Source: GCA-2746365 sp963711255 (GTDB lineage Bacteria > Pseudomonadota > Gammaproteobacteria > SZUA-229). Taken from it: a stretch of 64,000 bases of DNA. Shown here one piece after another: positions 43,514-51,562 of this stretch. The notes under the pieces are model-generated. The model made no database searches. It was not told the DNA's origin and was given only the letters and a program-made list of their open reading frames with translations. How positions within the stretch are numbered: the first letter of the stretch is position 1; the number at the start of each line of letters is the position of its first letter. The translations under genes and the position numbers were made by a program. The stretch spans positions 5,048 to 69,047 of the forward strand of contig CAVQDO010000003.1 of assembly GCA_963711255.1 (NCBI GenBank), written 5' to 3'.

Positions 43514-43997
43514 ATTTTGAACTCATTCCTGTTTGTACCTTATCGGCTTTAATGAATCATACTTTAATTAAAGCGCGGCTTTGAAAAACGGCAAACTATG
43601 CCAATGATTTCCCTATGAATTACTGGAAAATTATCTAAATGCCACGAATGTTCGTGGCATAGACAATTATAGGCAATTTTGCCCTGTTTGCCTTCAGTGT
43701 TGATGGTTCTGGCAGGAGGTTAATTATTCGTCTGAAATGCAGTAAGATAATATCCTTTAATAATCACTGAGTGCAATTATGATCTGTAAGTGATTGGTAT
43801 ATTTGTTGCACTACTTTCAGCTTCCAGTAAAAGTCAGTACGTTTGTATATGCAAAAAGCCCGTAAGCTTGTTATGTGACTTTTACTAGCTTGATTTTGTG
43901 GTTGGAAGGTGCATAAGAATAGCGGCAAAGTATTGATTCTGTTAGTGCTTATATCTACTATTAGTATTTTTATTATTTTTAATATGATCAGGTAAAC
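43514..43997. other. Intergenic region with a hairpin
   Basis: This 484-base divergent gap lies between the GAF-PAS kinase and the dUTPase gene. Its only clear structure is a perfect hairpin at 43639-43660, listed separately. An 80-codon frame on the minus strand (43764-44006) looks like a chance opening and is not called. Confidence 0.4.
43639..43660. promoter_or_regulatory. Perfect inverted repeat upstream of the frameshifted kinase
   Basis: ATGCCACGAA-TG-TTCGTGGCAT forms a ten-base-pair perfect stem with a two-base spacer. It lies 126 bases upstream of the GAF-PAS start (minus strand) and 338 bases upstream of the dUTPase gene. It is followed by no T-tract. A dimeric regulator's operator is the simplest reading; an RNA hairpin is also possible. 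Confidence 0.4.
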
Positions 43998-44609
43998 ATG
44001 AAACAAAAGTTAATTAATATGCTCGAGTTGCAGGACGCAATGAACTCTAAAGTAAACCCGGAATGGCGAAGCGCAGGAAATGAATGGTATCGTGCTATCT
44101 GGATGGAGTCTTCAGAAATGCTGGAGCATTATGGCTGGAAATGGTGGAAGCATCAGGAACCTGACGTTATGCAGGTAAAGCTTGAAATTGTCGATATTGT
44201 CCACTTTGCGTTGAGTATTCGCCTGGAGCAGAACATGTCACTGGAAGATACTGCCGAATCGATTGCCGCAGATTTTGGTAATTTTATGCAGGCTGAGGAT
44301 ATTAGAAAGTCGATAGAGTGCCTGGCTTTATTGACACTTACTGATCAGGGCGCACATTTCACTTTTATCGCCGGCATTATGAGGCAACTTGATATGTCAT
44401 TTGATGAGCTTTACGAAATCTACGTCGGAAAAAACGTATTGAATATGTTTCGCCAGGATAATGGTTACAAGGAAGGCACGTATAATAAAGTATGGAATGG
44501 CCGTGAAGATAATGAGCATCTTGCGGATATTATGAAGCAGTTAAATGGCGACAGTCATTCCTTCCAGGTCGATATTTATACGGCCTTGTCACAAAATTAC
44601 ACAGTCTAG
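43998..44609 (+). CDS. Dimeric (all-alpha) dUTP diphosphatase
   Basis: The 203-residue protein matches the dimeric dUTPase_2 family, which is alpha-helical and unlike the common trimeric Dut. It hydrolyses dUTP to dUMP and pyrophosphate. Metal-binding patterns are visible: E-x2-E at Glu37-Glu40 in IWMESSEML, and E-x2-D at Glu63-Asp66 in KLEIVDIVHFAL. The C-terminal VLNMFRQDNGYKEGTYNKVW segment is typical of the family. It is known from phages, trypanosomatids and some bacteria. A perfect palindrome follows its stop. Confidence 0.9.
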   Translation: MKQKLINMLELQDAMNSKVNPEWRSAGNEWYRAIWMESSEMLEHYGWKWWKHQEPDVMQVKLEIVDIVHFALSIRLEQNMSLEDTAESIAADFGNFMQAEDIRKSIECLALLTLTDQGAHFTFIAGIMRQLDMSFDELYEIYVGKNVLNMFRQDNGYKEGTYNKVWNGREDNEHLADIMKQLNGDSHSFQVDIYTALSQNYTV

Positions 44610-44613
44610 AAAG

Positions 44614-44655
44614 AGCGTAATAAGTTTCAGGTTATAACCTGAAACTTATTACGCT
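44614..44655. terminator. Perfect 42-bp palindrome between convergent genes
   Basis: The bases from 44614 (AGCGTAATAAGTTTCAGG...) to 44655 read the same on both strands without a mismatch, and the centre is GGTTATAACC. It lies five bases after the dUTPase stop and six bases before the end of PPK2 on the other strand. It would form a 20-base-pair stem in either transcript, so it is probably a bidirectional 3' end structure. It lacks a long T-tract, so factor-independent termination is not certain. Confidence 0.6.
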
Positions 44656-44660
44656 ATCAT

Positions 44661-45623
44661 TTATACGTATTTGGCCTGCTTCTTGGGATATAGGGAATCA
44701 ACCGTGCCGACAATTTTAGCGTCAGGCTTATAGGCGATGGTTGGATCTTTTGCTGGATAGTCCAGGCTGTACAAAAAATGCCGCATACAGTTGATTCGAG
44801 CACGCTTCTTATCGTCAGACTTAACAACGACCCAGGGTGCGGCCGCGGTATCAGTATGGAAGAACATACTGCGCCTGGCCTCAGTGTATTCATCCCATTT
44901 ATCCAGTGATTGAAGGTCAATCGGGCTGAGCTTCCAGTGTTTTAGCGGATCGTGTGAACGCGAATGGAAGCGCCGTAACTGTTCGTGTCGGCTGACAGAA
45001 AACCAGTATTTTCTTAATATCATGCCAGAGTTCACCAGCATTCGTTCCAGTTCAGGTACTGTTCGTAGAAACTCCAGGTGTTCTTCCGGGGTACAGAAAT
45101 GCATTACGCGCTCAACGCCGGCACGGTTATACCAGGAGCGATCAAACAGTACAATTTCACCATTGGTTGGCATATGCTGGATATAGCGCTGGAAGTACCA
45201 TTGTCCCAGTTCCTTATTAGTGGGTTTTTCCAGTGCGATAACATGCGCGGATCGAGGATTCAGGTGTTCCATGAAGCGTTTTATAGTGCCGCCTTTACCT
45301 GCTGCGTCGCGACCTTCAAAAAAGCCGGTTATTCGTTTCTGATTTTCTTTAACCCAGACCTGAACTTTTAGTAGCTCAGCCTGTAGTAACTGTTTTTCAT
45401 ACTCATATTCTTTGGTGCTTATTTTTTCCGGGTAAGGGTATTCCCCCATTTCATAGCTTACCTGCAATAAGTCAGAAGCAGAAATTATGTCGGGTGAAGC
45501 CAGTACCTTTTCCGGGTCTGACATCTCTGCAAGAATATCTTTCAGATCCTTTTTGGTTCGTTTTGCACTGGACTCTTTTTCAGAGGAGTTGCTGTTTTTT
45601 TTGCTTGTATTTTTAGTGTCCAT
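44661..45623 (-). CDS. ppk2: Polyphosphate kinase 2 (PPK2)
   Basis: The 320-residue protein is a PPK2-family kinase that moves phosphate between polyphosphate and nucleotides. Walker A is GRDAAGKGGTIKRF (~104-117), the lid region follows (LNPRSAHVIALEKPTNKELG), and Walker B is VLFDRSWYNRAGVERVM. Substrate preference (ADP, GDP or AMP) is not readable. The first ~45 residues are a polar, Lys/Ser-rich extension not part of the core. It converges with the dUTPase gene. Confidence 0.93.
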   Translation of the reverse strand: MDTKNTSKKNSNSSEKESSAKRTKKDLKDILAEMSDPEKVLASPDIISASDLLQVSYEMGEYPYPEKISTKEYEYEKQLLQAELLKVQVWVKENQKRITGFFEGRDAAGKGGTIKRFMEHLNPRSAHVIALEKPTNKELGQWYFQRYIQHMPTNGEIVLFDRSWYNRAGVERVMHFCTPEEHLEFLRTVPELERMLVNSGMILRKYWFSVSRHEQLRRFHSRSHDPLKHWKLSPIDLQSLDKWDEYTEARRSMFFHTDTAAAPWVVVKSDDKKRARINCMRHFLYSLDYPAKDPTIAYKPDAKIVGTVDSLYPKKQAKYV

Positions 45624-45776
45624 AGAATCCTGCTGGTTTATAGGTGAACAATTTTTCAGTGTAGCAAACCGTTAAAAGCCTGTTTTTGACGAGGGTCATC
45701 AAAAGTATATATAAAACTTGAACATTTTTCGAATTATGGTCATTATCTTTCAATCTGTTCATAAAGGAGATGTTTC

Positions 45777-46736
45777 ATGACCGATATTTTTGATTTGCTA
45801 TTTAATTTCTGGGTTGGGTTCGCGGTACTGAGTATTGTACTGGTAAAGGCTTCTATTAAATTCGTTCCGCAAAACCGTGCGTTCGTGGTTGAGCGATTTG
45901 GTAAATATAATACAACTATGGAGGCCGGTCTGAATTTTCTTCTGCCTTTCATTGATAAAGTTGCCTATGACCGGTCTTTAAAAGAGCAGGCCGTTGATGT
46001 TCCCAGCCAGGGGGCAATTACTCGCGATAATATCTCGCTGATTGTCGATGGCGTGCTGTACCTGAAAGTACTGGATCCATATAAAGCGTCATACGGTGTG
46101 GATAATTACGTATATGCTGTGATGCAGCTTGCGCAAACAACCATGCGTAGTGAAATAGGCAAGATTGAGCTGGATAAAACCTTTGAGGAACGTGAAGCGC
46201 TGAATATTAATATCGTGGCACAAATCAATGAAGCGGCATCTCCCTGGGGTGTGCAGGTTCTACGTTATGAAATTAAAGATATCGAACCGCCGCGTACCGT
46301 ATTAGAGGCCATGGAACGACAGATGAAGGCGGAGCGCGAAAAACGTGCGGTGATACTTGAGTCGGAAGGTGAGCGACAGTCGGCGATCAATGTGGCTGAA
46401 GGTCAAAAGCAGTCTATTGTACTGGCCGCAGAAGCCGACAAGGAGGAGCAGATTTTGCGGGCGGAAGGAGAGGCTCAGGCTATTATTGCAGTAGCAGACG
46501 CCAGGGCGAAGGCGCTGGAAGTGGTAGGCGCGGTGGCCATTGAAGAAAAAGGTCAAAAGGCAATTCAGCTGGACCTGGCAGAGAGTGCGATCAGGGCTAA
46601 AGAAGCCATCGCCAGAGAGTCCTCGGTGGTACTGTTAAATGATGATAAAACCAGTGCCTCTAATGTTGTAGCAGAGGCGATGACCATTATTAATGCCATT
46701 AATAAAAATAATGAAAATACAACCGGAGTTAGTTAA
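45777..46736 (+). CDS. SPFH/band 7 protein, QmcA-like
   Basis: The 319-residue protein has one N-terminal membrane segment (FWVGFAVLSIVLVKASIKFV) and the band 7/stomatin core: VPQNRAFVVERFGKYNTTME, VDVPSQGAITRDNISLIVDG and LRYEIKDIEPPRTVLEAMER. A coiled-coil region rich in Glu/Ala/Arg follows. It resembles E. coli QmcA. The NfeD-like gene starts two bases after its stop, the classic stomatin/NfeD operon, in which NfeD aids the oligomer or its turnover. Confidence 0.92.
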   Translation: MTDIFDLLFNFWVGFAVLSIVLVKASIKFVPQNRAFVVERFGKYNTTMEAGLNFLLPFIDKVAYDRSLKEQAVDVPSQGAITRDNISLIVDGVLYLKVLDPYKASYGVDNYVYAVMQLAQTTMRSEIGKIELDKTFEEREALNINIVAQINEAASPWGVQVLRYEIKDIEPPRTVLEAMERQMKAEREKRAVILESEGERQSAINVAEGQKQSIVLAAEADKEEQILRAEGEAQAIIAVADARAKALEVVGAVAIEEKGQKAIQLDLAESAIRAKEAIARESSVVLLNDDKTSASNVVAEAMTIINAINKNNENTTGVS

Positions 46737-46738
46737 CC

Positions 46739-47212
46739 ATGGTTGACTATATCAATGCGCATATGTCTGGCTTCTGGATTGCCCTGGGTTTTGCCCTGCT
46801 TGCCGCTGAAGTTTTGCTGTTTGGTTTTACCACCATCATATTTTTGTTTGCAGGTATAGGCGCGTTAATTTCCGGGTTACTGATGAGTGCGGGACTATTG
46901 CCTGAAACATGGATTGCGGGTACCGCCTGTTTTGGTATCGCCACCGGTATCAGCAGTGCTATTTTATGGAAACCTTTGAAAAACATGCAGGACAGGTCAA
47001 CACCTGCGAGAAAGCCAACCAGTGATTTCGTGGGGCTTGAGTTTGTTTTAATGGACGATATAAGTTCGACTGCGCCAGGTAATTATCGTTACTCCGGGAT
47101 CGACTGGACGGTAGAAATCGATAGTCGTAATGAAACAGATACGATAAATAAAGGTGAACGTGTTTCCGTGGTTTCGGTTGATGTTGGTTTGATGCGGGTG
47201 GTTAAAAAATAA
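46739..47212 (+). CDS. NfeD family protein
   Basis: The 157-residue membrane protein has two or three transmembrane spans (FWIALGFALLAAEVLLFGFT, IIFLFAGIGALISGLLM, GIATGISSAIL) and then a C-terminal OB-fold (NfeD1b) with YSGIDWTVEID and KGERVSVVSVDVGLMRVV. It is the short type that lacks the serine protease domain. It follows the QmcA-like gene by two bases. A palindromic repeat lies 45 bases downstream. Confidence 0.9.
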   Translation: MVDYINAHMSGFWIALGFALLAAEVLLFGFTTIIFLFAGIGALISGLLMSAGLLPETWIAGTACFGIATGISSAILWKPLKNMQDRSTPARKPTSDFVGLEFVLMDDISSTAPGNYRYSGIDWTVEIDSRNETDTINKGERVSVVSVDVGLMRVVKK

Positions 47213-47256
47213 AAACTTTCCGTGGTTGCATATAAAGAAAGCTACTTGAATATTTC

Positions 47257-47340
47257 CCGTCATTGCGAGCGAAGCGCGGCAATTTCCTGTAGACGACACG
47301 GTTGCTAAAAGAGATTGCCGCGCTTCGCTCGCAATGACGG
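47257..47340. repeat. Long palindromic intergenic repeat, copy 2
   Basis: Two 30-base arms (47257-47286 and 47311-47340) form an inverted repeat with one mismatch and a 24-base loop. They begin CCGTCATTGCGAGCGAAGCG and end CGCTTCGCTCGCAATGACGG. The element is related to that at 19011-19089. It sits in the 159-base gap between convergent NfeD-like and transglutaminase-like genes. Confidence 0.85.
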
Positions 47341-47371
47341 TAATATTGTTGCGTCTCTGCGGTGATTGCTT

Positions 47372-48205
47372 CTAGGTTTTTGACTGTTTACCACCATGAA
47401 AAGTAGACGTCTGCTTCCAGTTTTTTCCTGAGTATTTAACAGTGTACTCGCTACCAGTATTTATCCAGAAGTGATCACGGTTGAACTGATATTTGGGGTG
47501 ATAGTCGACCTGTGTACCTGCCAGTCTATATTTACTCCAGCGGGTTAAGGTCTTTTTGTCCGTTGCTTCAAGCAGGTATTCCTTGCCGTCTTTAAATACA
47601 ATAACCCATGCGTGACCTTCATTTTTAAATTTCCCCATTGCAACACGAGCGTCAACGCCCAGGCTTATCAGCCAGTCTGCCAGTGCAATAGCGTGATCTT
47701 CACAATCGCCCCGTGTTAGCTTGAATGCCTGCCTCGAGTTTTGCCAGATATCCTGCAGCCCGGTGTACTGCAGGTGATCGAGCTGATAGGTTTTTCGTGT
47801 TGCCAGAACATACAGTGGCACCCAGTGTTTATCTGTGTAAAAAGGCATGTAGCCGATGAGGTAGGAGTTGGCAAAATGATGTTTGTCATCCAGCCCGGTA
47901 GCTGATGCGGTTGTTGCCGTGTTATTTTTACTGCCCCAGTTCCAGGTATAAGTATGGTCTTTATCGGTTTTTGATTCTGTGATGGCCTGCAACTGCTGCT
48001 GGCTAAAAGTGCCGGGGTTATTGGAAACTTTTACGTAACCGTTTTGCAGTGTGTTTTGATTGATGGAGGAGCCGGAGTCGAGCAAGGCTGTTTCCATTTG
48101 TTTCGACAGTTGCGAGGTCTGCTGCTGTTGCTGATTTTTTTCCAGAAAACTGGCGATGAATATTGCGACAAAGAATAAAACGACAAAGTAGTCTTTTCGT
48201 TTCAT
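47372..48205 (-). CDS. Transglutaminase-like (cysteine protease) domain protein
   Basis: The 277-residue protein has an N-terminal membrane anchor (YFVVLFFVAIFIASFL) and a transglutaminase-like domain. The catalytic triad appears as Cys in TRGDCEDHAIALADWLISLG, His in NEGHAWVIVF and Asp in YLLEATDKKT. It is predicted to be periplasmic, a peptidase or cross-linking enzyme. It overlaps by one base with the upstream DUF350-like gene (TGATG), so the two are coupled. Confidence 0.85.
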   Translation of the reverse strand: MKRKDYFVVLFFVAIFIASFLEKNQQQQQTSQLSKQMETALLDSGSSINQNTLQNGYVKVSNNPGTFSQQQLQAITESKTDKDHTYTWNWGSKNNTATTASATGLDDKHHFANSYLIGYMPFYTDKHWVPLYVLATRKTYQLDHLQYTGLQDIWQNSRQAFKLTRGDCEDHAIALADWLISLGVDARVAMGKFKNEGHAWVIVFKDGKEYLLEATDKKTLTRWSKYRLAGTQVDYHPKYQFNRDHFWINTGSEYTVKYSGKNWKQTSTFHGGKQSKT

Positions 48206-48435
48206 CAGCCTTTTAAGCCAAATGATACGATTAGAGCAACGAATATCAGTATGGTGGAGGCAAATATTGCGACCGCAATGTTGCCTTTTTTTAATTCTTC
48301 CTCTATTTGAATCGTTTTGAGTATTTTCTTATCAATGATTACGAGTGCAGTTACGCCAATAAATAAGGCGATAACAGTGTAAATCAGGTTGATGCTTAGA
48401 TTAAAAATACTGGCAAATAGAAAATCAGTTTCCAT
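48205..48435 (-). CDS. DUF350-like small membrane protein
   Basis: This 76-residue protein has two membrane spans (LIYTVIALFIGVTALVIIDK and the C-terminal IAVAIFASTILIFVALIVSF) separated by a short polar loop (KTIQIEEELKKGN). This matches the DUF350 pattern. Function is unknown. Its stop overlaps the start of the transglutaminase-like gene, indicating translational coupling. Confidence 0.72.
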   Translation of the reverse strand: METDFLFASIFNLSINLIYTVIALFIGVTALVIIDKKILKTIQIEEELKKGNIAVAIFASTILIFVALIVSFGLKG

Positions 48436-48549
48436 ATCTAACTCTTTGATTGTTGAATGTTTTCAGGATATCAGAAAGTTTTAATGATTAATACCCGTGA
48501 AAATAATTGCGCTCCATAGTTCTGCCTGGATAATTTACTGACGGGCATT

Positions 48550-48576
48550 AAAAAACCCGGCAAAACCGGGTTTTTA
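48550..48576 (-). terminator. Rho-independent terminator after rpmG
   Basis: On the minus strand AACCCGG-TTTT-GCCGGGTT is followed by a run of T, a strong GC stem and a T-tract, 41 bases past the rpmG stop. It is symmetrical enough to work in both directions. It separates the ribosomal protein genes from the DUF350-like gene. Confidence 0.85.
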
Positions 48577-48616
48577 GCAAGGCATCAAATGATTCGCCTG
48601 AATGACTTGAGTTGCT

Positions 48617-48772
48617 TTATTTAATCTTGGATTCTTTGTACATAACGTATTTGCGAACCACTGGATCGAATTTCTTCATTTCCAGTTTTTCAGGCATGGT
48701 ACGTTTATTTTTGGTCGTTGTGTAAAAGTGACCAGTATTAGCAGATGAAACCATTTTAATTTTATCGCGCAT
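48617..48772 (-). CDS. rpmG: 50S ribosomal protein L33
   Basis: This 51-residue protein reads MRDKIKMVSSANTGHFYTTT followed by KNKRTMPEKLEMKKFDPVVR and KYVMYKESKIK, a clear L33 of the cysteine-free type. It is too short to appear in an ORF search with a 60-residue cut-off. It follows rpmB after nine bases, the usual L28-L33 operon order. Confidence 0.97.
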   Translation of the reverse strand: MRDKIKMVSSANTGHFYTTTKNKRTMPEKLEMKKFDPVVRKYVMYKESKIK

Positions 48773-48781
48773 TATATTCTC

Positions 48782-49018
48782 CTATACCTTCTCACCACGA
48801 GAGCGCATTTCAGCTAAAACTGTATCGATACCTTTCTTATCGATAATGCGCATGCCGTTAGCAGTAACACGCAGTTTTACATGACGATTCTCGCTTTCAA
48901 CCCAGAAACGATGGGTGTGTAAGTTAGGCAAGAAACGGCGTCTTGTTTTGTTGTGAGCATGAGATACGTTGTTACCAGCAACCGGGCGTTTCCCAGTGAC
49001 CTGACATACTCTAGACAT
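48782..49018 (-). CDS. rpmB: 50S ribosomal protein L28
   Basis: This 78-residue protein begins MSRVCQVTGKRPVAGNNVSH and continues AHNKTRRRFLPNLHTHRFWV, a complete L28. The start at 49018 is fixed by the family and by GGAG nine bases upstream. The same frame stays open to 49279, but the upstream extension is not coding and overlaps folB. It begins the rpmB-rpmG operon. Confidence 0.97.
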   Translation of the reverse strand: MSRVCQVTGKRPVAGNNVSHAHNKTRRRFLPNLHTHRFWVESENRHVKLRVTANGMRIIDKKGIDTVLAEMRSRGEKV

Positions 49019-49187
49019 TGTAATTACTCCAAACCAACCAAAATGGTTAAAAAAACAGGCACAAAATAAAAGTTTTGAACCTTTGAAAAAATGAGCCGGC
49101 AATTCTAACGGAGAATAAGTGAGCTGACAAGTAAAATAGTGATTCAATTTTAGCGGGGCAGACGACTCTGTCGATGATGTTAGCCTG

Positions 49188-49193
49188 TATAAT
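49188..49193 (+). promoter_or_regulatory. Candidate -10 box for folB
   Basis: A perfect TATAAT lies 40 bases upstream of the folB start in the divergent rpmB-folB region. I could not identify a good -35 element at the right spacing, so this is a weak call. Confidence 0.3.
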
Positions 49194-49232
49194 GGCGTCA
49201 TATCACCATAAAACCGGCAGAGAATCAGAAAA

Positions 49233-49592
49233 ATGGCACAGGATATTGTTTTTATAGAGGATTTACGCATCGATACCATTATTGGTATTTATGACTGGGA
49301 GAGGGAGGTTAAGCAGACGATTGCACTGGATATTGAAATGGCAGCAGATAACACAAAAGCGGCCGCTAGCGAAAGTATTGACGATGCACTGAATTACAAG
49401 GCAGTCGCCAAGCGCCTGATTGCTTTTACCGAAGAAAGCCAGTTTCAGCTGGTGGAGACACTCTCTGAACGACTGATAGCGATAATTATGAATGAGTTCG
49501 ACGTGCCCTGGTGCCGCCTGAAATTAAGCAAGTTAGGTGCGGTTACAGGTTCACGTTCAGTGGGCGTCATCATTGAGCGCGGTCAGCGTTAA
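49233..49592 (+). CDS. folB: Dihydroneopterin aldolase
   Basis: This 119-residue enzyme converts 7,8-dihydroneopterin to 6-hydroxymethyl-7,8-dihydropterin in folate synthesis. Family features include the IVFIEDLRIDTIIGIYDWER start with an active-site Glu, DDALNYKAVAKRLIAFTEES with the catalytic-type Tyr/Lys, and VETLSERLIAIIMNEF. The folK gene follows 24 bases later and catalyses the next step, so the pair forms an operon. Confidence 0.95.
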   Translation: MAQDIVFIEDLRIDTIIGIYDWEREVKQTIALDIEMAADNTKAAASESIDDALNYKAVAKRLIAFTEESQFQLVETLSERLIAIIMNEFDVPWCRLKLSKLGAVTGSRSVGVIIERGQR

Positions 49593-49616
49593 CTGAGGCG
49601 ACCATCGGGGAGCGAC

Positions 49617-50105
49617 ATGGCAACTATATATATTAGTCTTGGCAGTAATATCAATCGTGAGCAGAATACCCGTGCCGGTATTGCAGCATTAAAACAGGTG
49701 TTTGGTGAATTAAACCTGTCTTCGGTTTATGAAAGTGAGTCGGTTGGCTTTGATGGCGATGCTTTTTACAATATGGTGATTGCCTGCGAAGTGGACACGC
49801 CGGTGCATCAGACTAACCAGATATTGCGGGACATTGAGGATGCTAACGGCCGTGATCGCAGTGGCCCTAAATTTTCATCGAGAACGCTGGATCTTGACCT
49901 GCTGCTCTATGATGACCTGATTCTTGATGAAGACGGTTTGAGGCTGCCGCGTGGTGAAATATTAAAAAATGCCTTTGTTCTATGGCCGCTGGCGGAAATT
50001 GCACCCAAGCTGAAGCATCCTGAAATCGGAACCAGTTTTGCCGAACTCTGGGCTGCCTTTGATAAAACCAGGGAAAACCTGAAGCCGATAGAGTTCTCTT
50101 TCTGA
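49617..50105 (+). CDS. folK: 2-amino-4-hydroxy-6-hydroxymethyldihydropteridine pyrophosphokinase
   Basis: This 162-residue enzyme pyrophosphorylates 6-hydroxymethyl-dihydropterin using ATP. Visible are the YISLGSNINREQNTRAGIAA start, SVGFDGDAFYNMVI and the metal-binding GPKFSSRTLDLDLLLYDD. Towards the end is FVLWPLAEIAP, where the usual His-Pro-Arg is partly changed (LRLPRGE). It follows folB by 24 bases. A TusA-like gene starts 39 bases later. Confidence 0.95.
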   Translation: MATIYISLGSNINREQNTRAGIAALKQVFGELNLSSVYESESVGFDGDAFYNMVIACEVDTPVHQTNQILRDIEDANGRDRSGPKFSSRTLDLDLLLYDDLILDEDGLRLPRGEILKNAFVLWPLAEIAPKLKHPEIGTSFAELWAAFDKTRENLKPIEFSF

Positions 50106-50144
50106 TCACTCTGGATACGGTATCTTTTTTTACAGGAATATTTT

Positions 50145-50393
50145 ATGAGTCTTGATTCCATCGCCTGTGACATTTATGTCGATATTTCAGGTATCGACTG
50201 CGCGGCCCCCTTTTCAAAATTAAACGATGCGCTGGACATGCTGCAGCAAGGCCAGACTTTGCTGGCAGTTTCCAGCAAGCAGGCGTTGCAAAGTGATATC
50301 CCGGCTTTTTGTCGTCAGCGTGAGTTGCAGCTGCTTGACCAGGGCGAGGTAGATGAGATGTATTATTTTTTGATCAGCTTAAATGCGGCTTAA
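50145..50393 (+). CDS. TusA-like sulfur-carrier family protein
   Basis: The 82-residue protein has the TusA fold pattern: CDIYVDISGIDCAAPFSKLN, then LDMLQQGQTLLAVSSKQALQ, DIPAFCRQRELQLLDQGEVD and a final strand. The reactive Cys (DCAAP) is kept, but the usual C-P-x-P motif is C-A-A-P. It may carry sulfur or have lost that role. It follows folK by 39 bases and is separated by a convergent LysR gene from a DsrE-family gene. Confidence 0.7.
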   Translation: MSLDSIACDIYVDISGIDCAAPFSKLNDALDMLQQGQTLLAVSSKQALQSDIPAFCRQRELQLLDQGEVDEMYYFLISLNAA

Positions 50394-50458
50394 TCAGCTT
50401 CGGCCTGTATTGCAGCTGCCGGTATTGAGCTGGCCTGTATGAATGCTGTAATTACGGC

Positions 50459-51346
50459 CTATGTTTCCAGTTTTTCCGCAATAAATTCAATCATCTGCTT
50501 CACTTTTTGCGGGACAAAGCGCCTTTCGGGATAAACTGCGTGAATATCATATGTGGTGGGCCTGTAATCCGGCATAATGACTTTTAACTTGCCTGTTTCG
50601 ATATATTGTTTTGCATACCATTGACATAAAATCGATATACCAAGGCCTTCCAGTGTCGCGTCACAAACGGCATCAGGGCTGCTTGCTTTCAGGCGGCCGG
50701 TAACACGTATCGATTCATCCCCTTCCTGAATGCTGTTGAAATACCACAAATCCGGTGTTTTCTGCTGTGAGTAAAACAGGCAGTTGTGTTTTACCAGGTC
50801 AGCCGGTTTTTTAGGACGGCCGTGCTTTACCAGGTATTCCGTGCTGGCGACAACAACACGCGGACTGGTGCCAATTTTTCGCGCGATTAGCGTCGAGTCG
50901 GCCAGCGGACCGATACGAAATGCCAGGTCAATGCCTTCTTTCACCAGGTCTATATAGTTATCGTTAAATAGCAGGTCGATGTCTATATCGGGAAAAGCAT
51001 TAAAAAACTCAGCCAGATGGGGCATCAGGCAGGTGCGGCCGAATGCTGCACTGGTCGACAATCGTAAGGTGCCGGTTGGTTTTATTTTGCCTTTGCCAAT
51101 ACTGGCTTCGGCTTCCTGAAAATCATTGAGAATGCGAATACAGTGGTGGTAATACTCTTTGCCGGCCTCGGTTAGTTTTAGTGATCGTGTACTGCGATTG
51201 AGTAATTTTGCACCAAGACGTTCTTCCAGTGCAGCAATATGTTTGCTCACTGTGGACTGTGACATGTTGGTTTCGCGAGCCACAGCAGAAAAGCTTTTGG
51301 CTTCTACGACACGACGAAATACTGCCATGCTATGCATTACATCCAT
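50459..51346 (-). CDS. LysR family transcriptional regulator
   Basis: The 295-residue protein has the LysR HTH (MAVFRRVVEAKSFSAVARET, STVSKHIAALEERL, LLNRSTRSLKLTEAGKEYY) and a co-inducer-binding domain. It diverges from the DsrE-family gene at 51563 across 216 bases, the standard layout for a LysR regulator that controls its neighbour. That target is inferred from position. The close match to the YafC/DmlR-like subgroup is by eye only. Confidence 0.93.
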   Translation of the reverse strand: MDVMHSMAVFRRVVEAKSFSAVARETNMSQSTVSKHIAALEERLGAKLLNRSTRSLKLTEAGKEYYHHCIRILNDFQEAEASIGKGKIKPTGTLRLSTSAAFGRTCLMPHLAEFFNAFPDIDIDLLFNDNYIDLVKEGIDLAFRIGPLADSTLIARKIGTSPRVVVASTEYLVKHGRPKKPADLVKHNCLFYSQQKTPDLWYFNSIQEGDESIRVTGRLKASSPDAVCDATLEGLGISILCQWYAKQYIETGKLKVIMPDYRPTTYDIHAVYPERRFVPQKVKQMIEFIAEKLET

Positions 51347-51562
51347 ACAAACCCCCGTGCAATAGCCTTTACAGGCGATATCGTTATCACTTATTCCTTT
51401 TTGGAATGAGTAATATTCCAGTATAAGCGCTTATTAATTTAATAAGACTAGTCTAATGTCTGTTGAAAGTGAATTTATTTTAGCGTCCGCCTGATAATTA
51501 GTCAGACGGCTAAGTTATAGCAGGGTAATGATAGACGTTTTTTAAACGAAGAAGAGGAAAGG

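Noticed and set aside
43764..44006. 80-codon minus-strand frame in the dUTPase upstream region
   Set aside because: It has no motif, is AT-rich with random-looking composition, and overlaps the dUTPase start.
48782..49279. 165-codon frame containing L28 with a long N-terminal extension
   Set aside because: The L28 family start (MSRVCQ) and a Shine-Dalgarno site fix the real start at 49018. The extension crosses the divergent promoter and overlaps folB.
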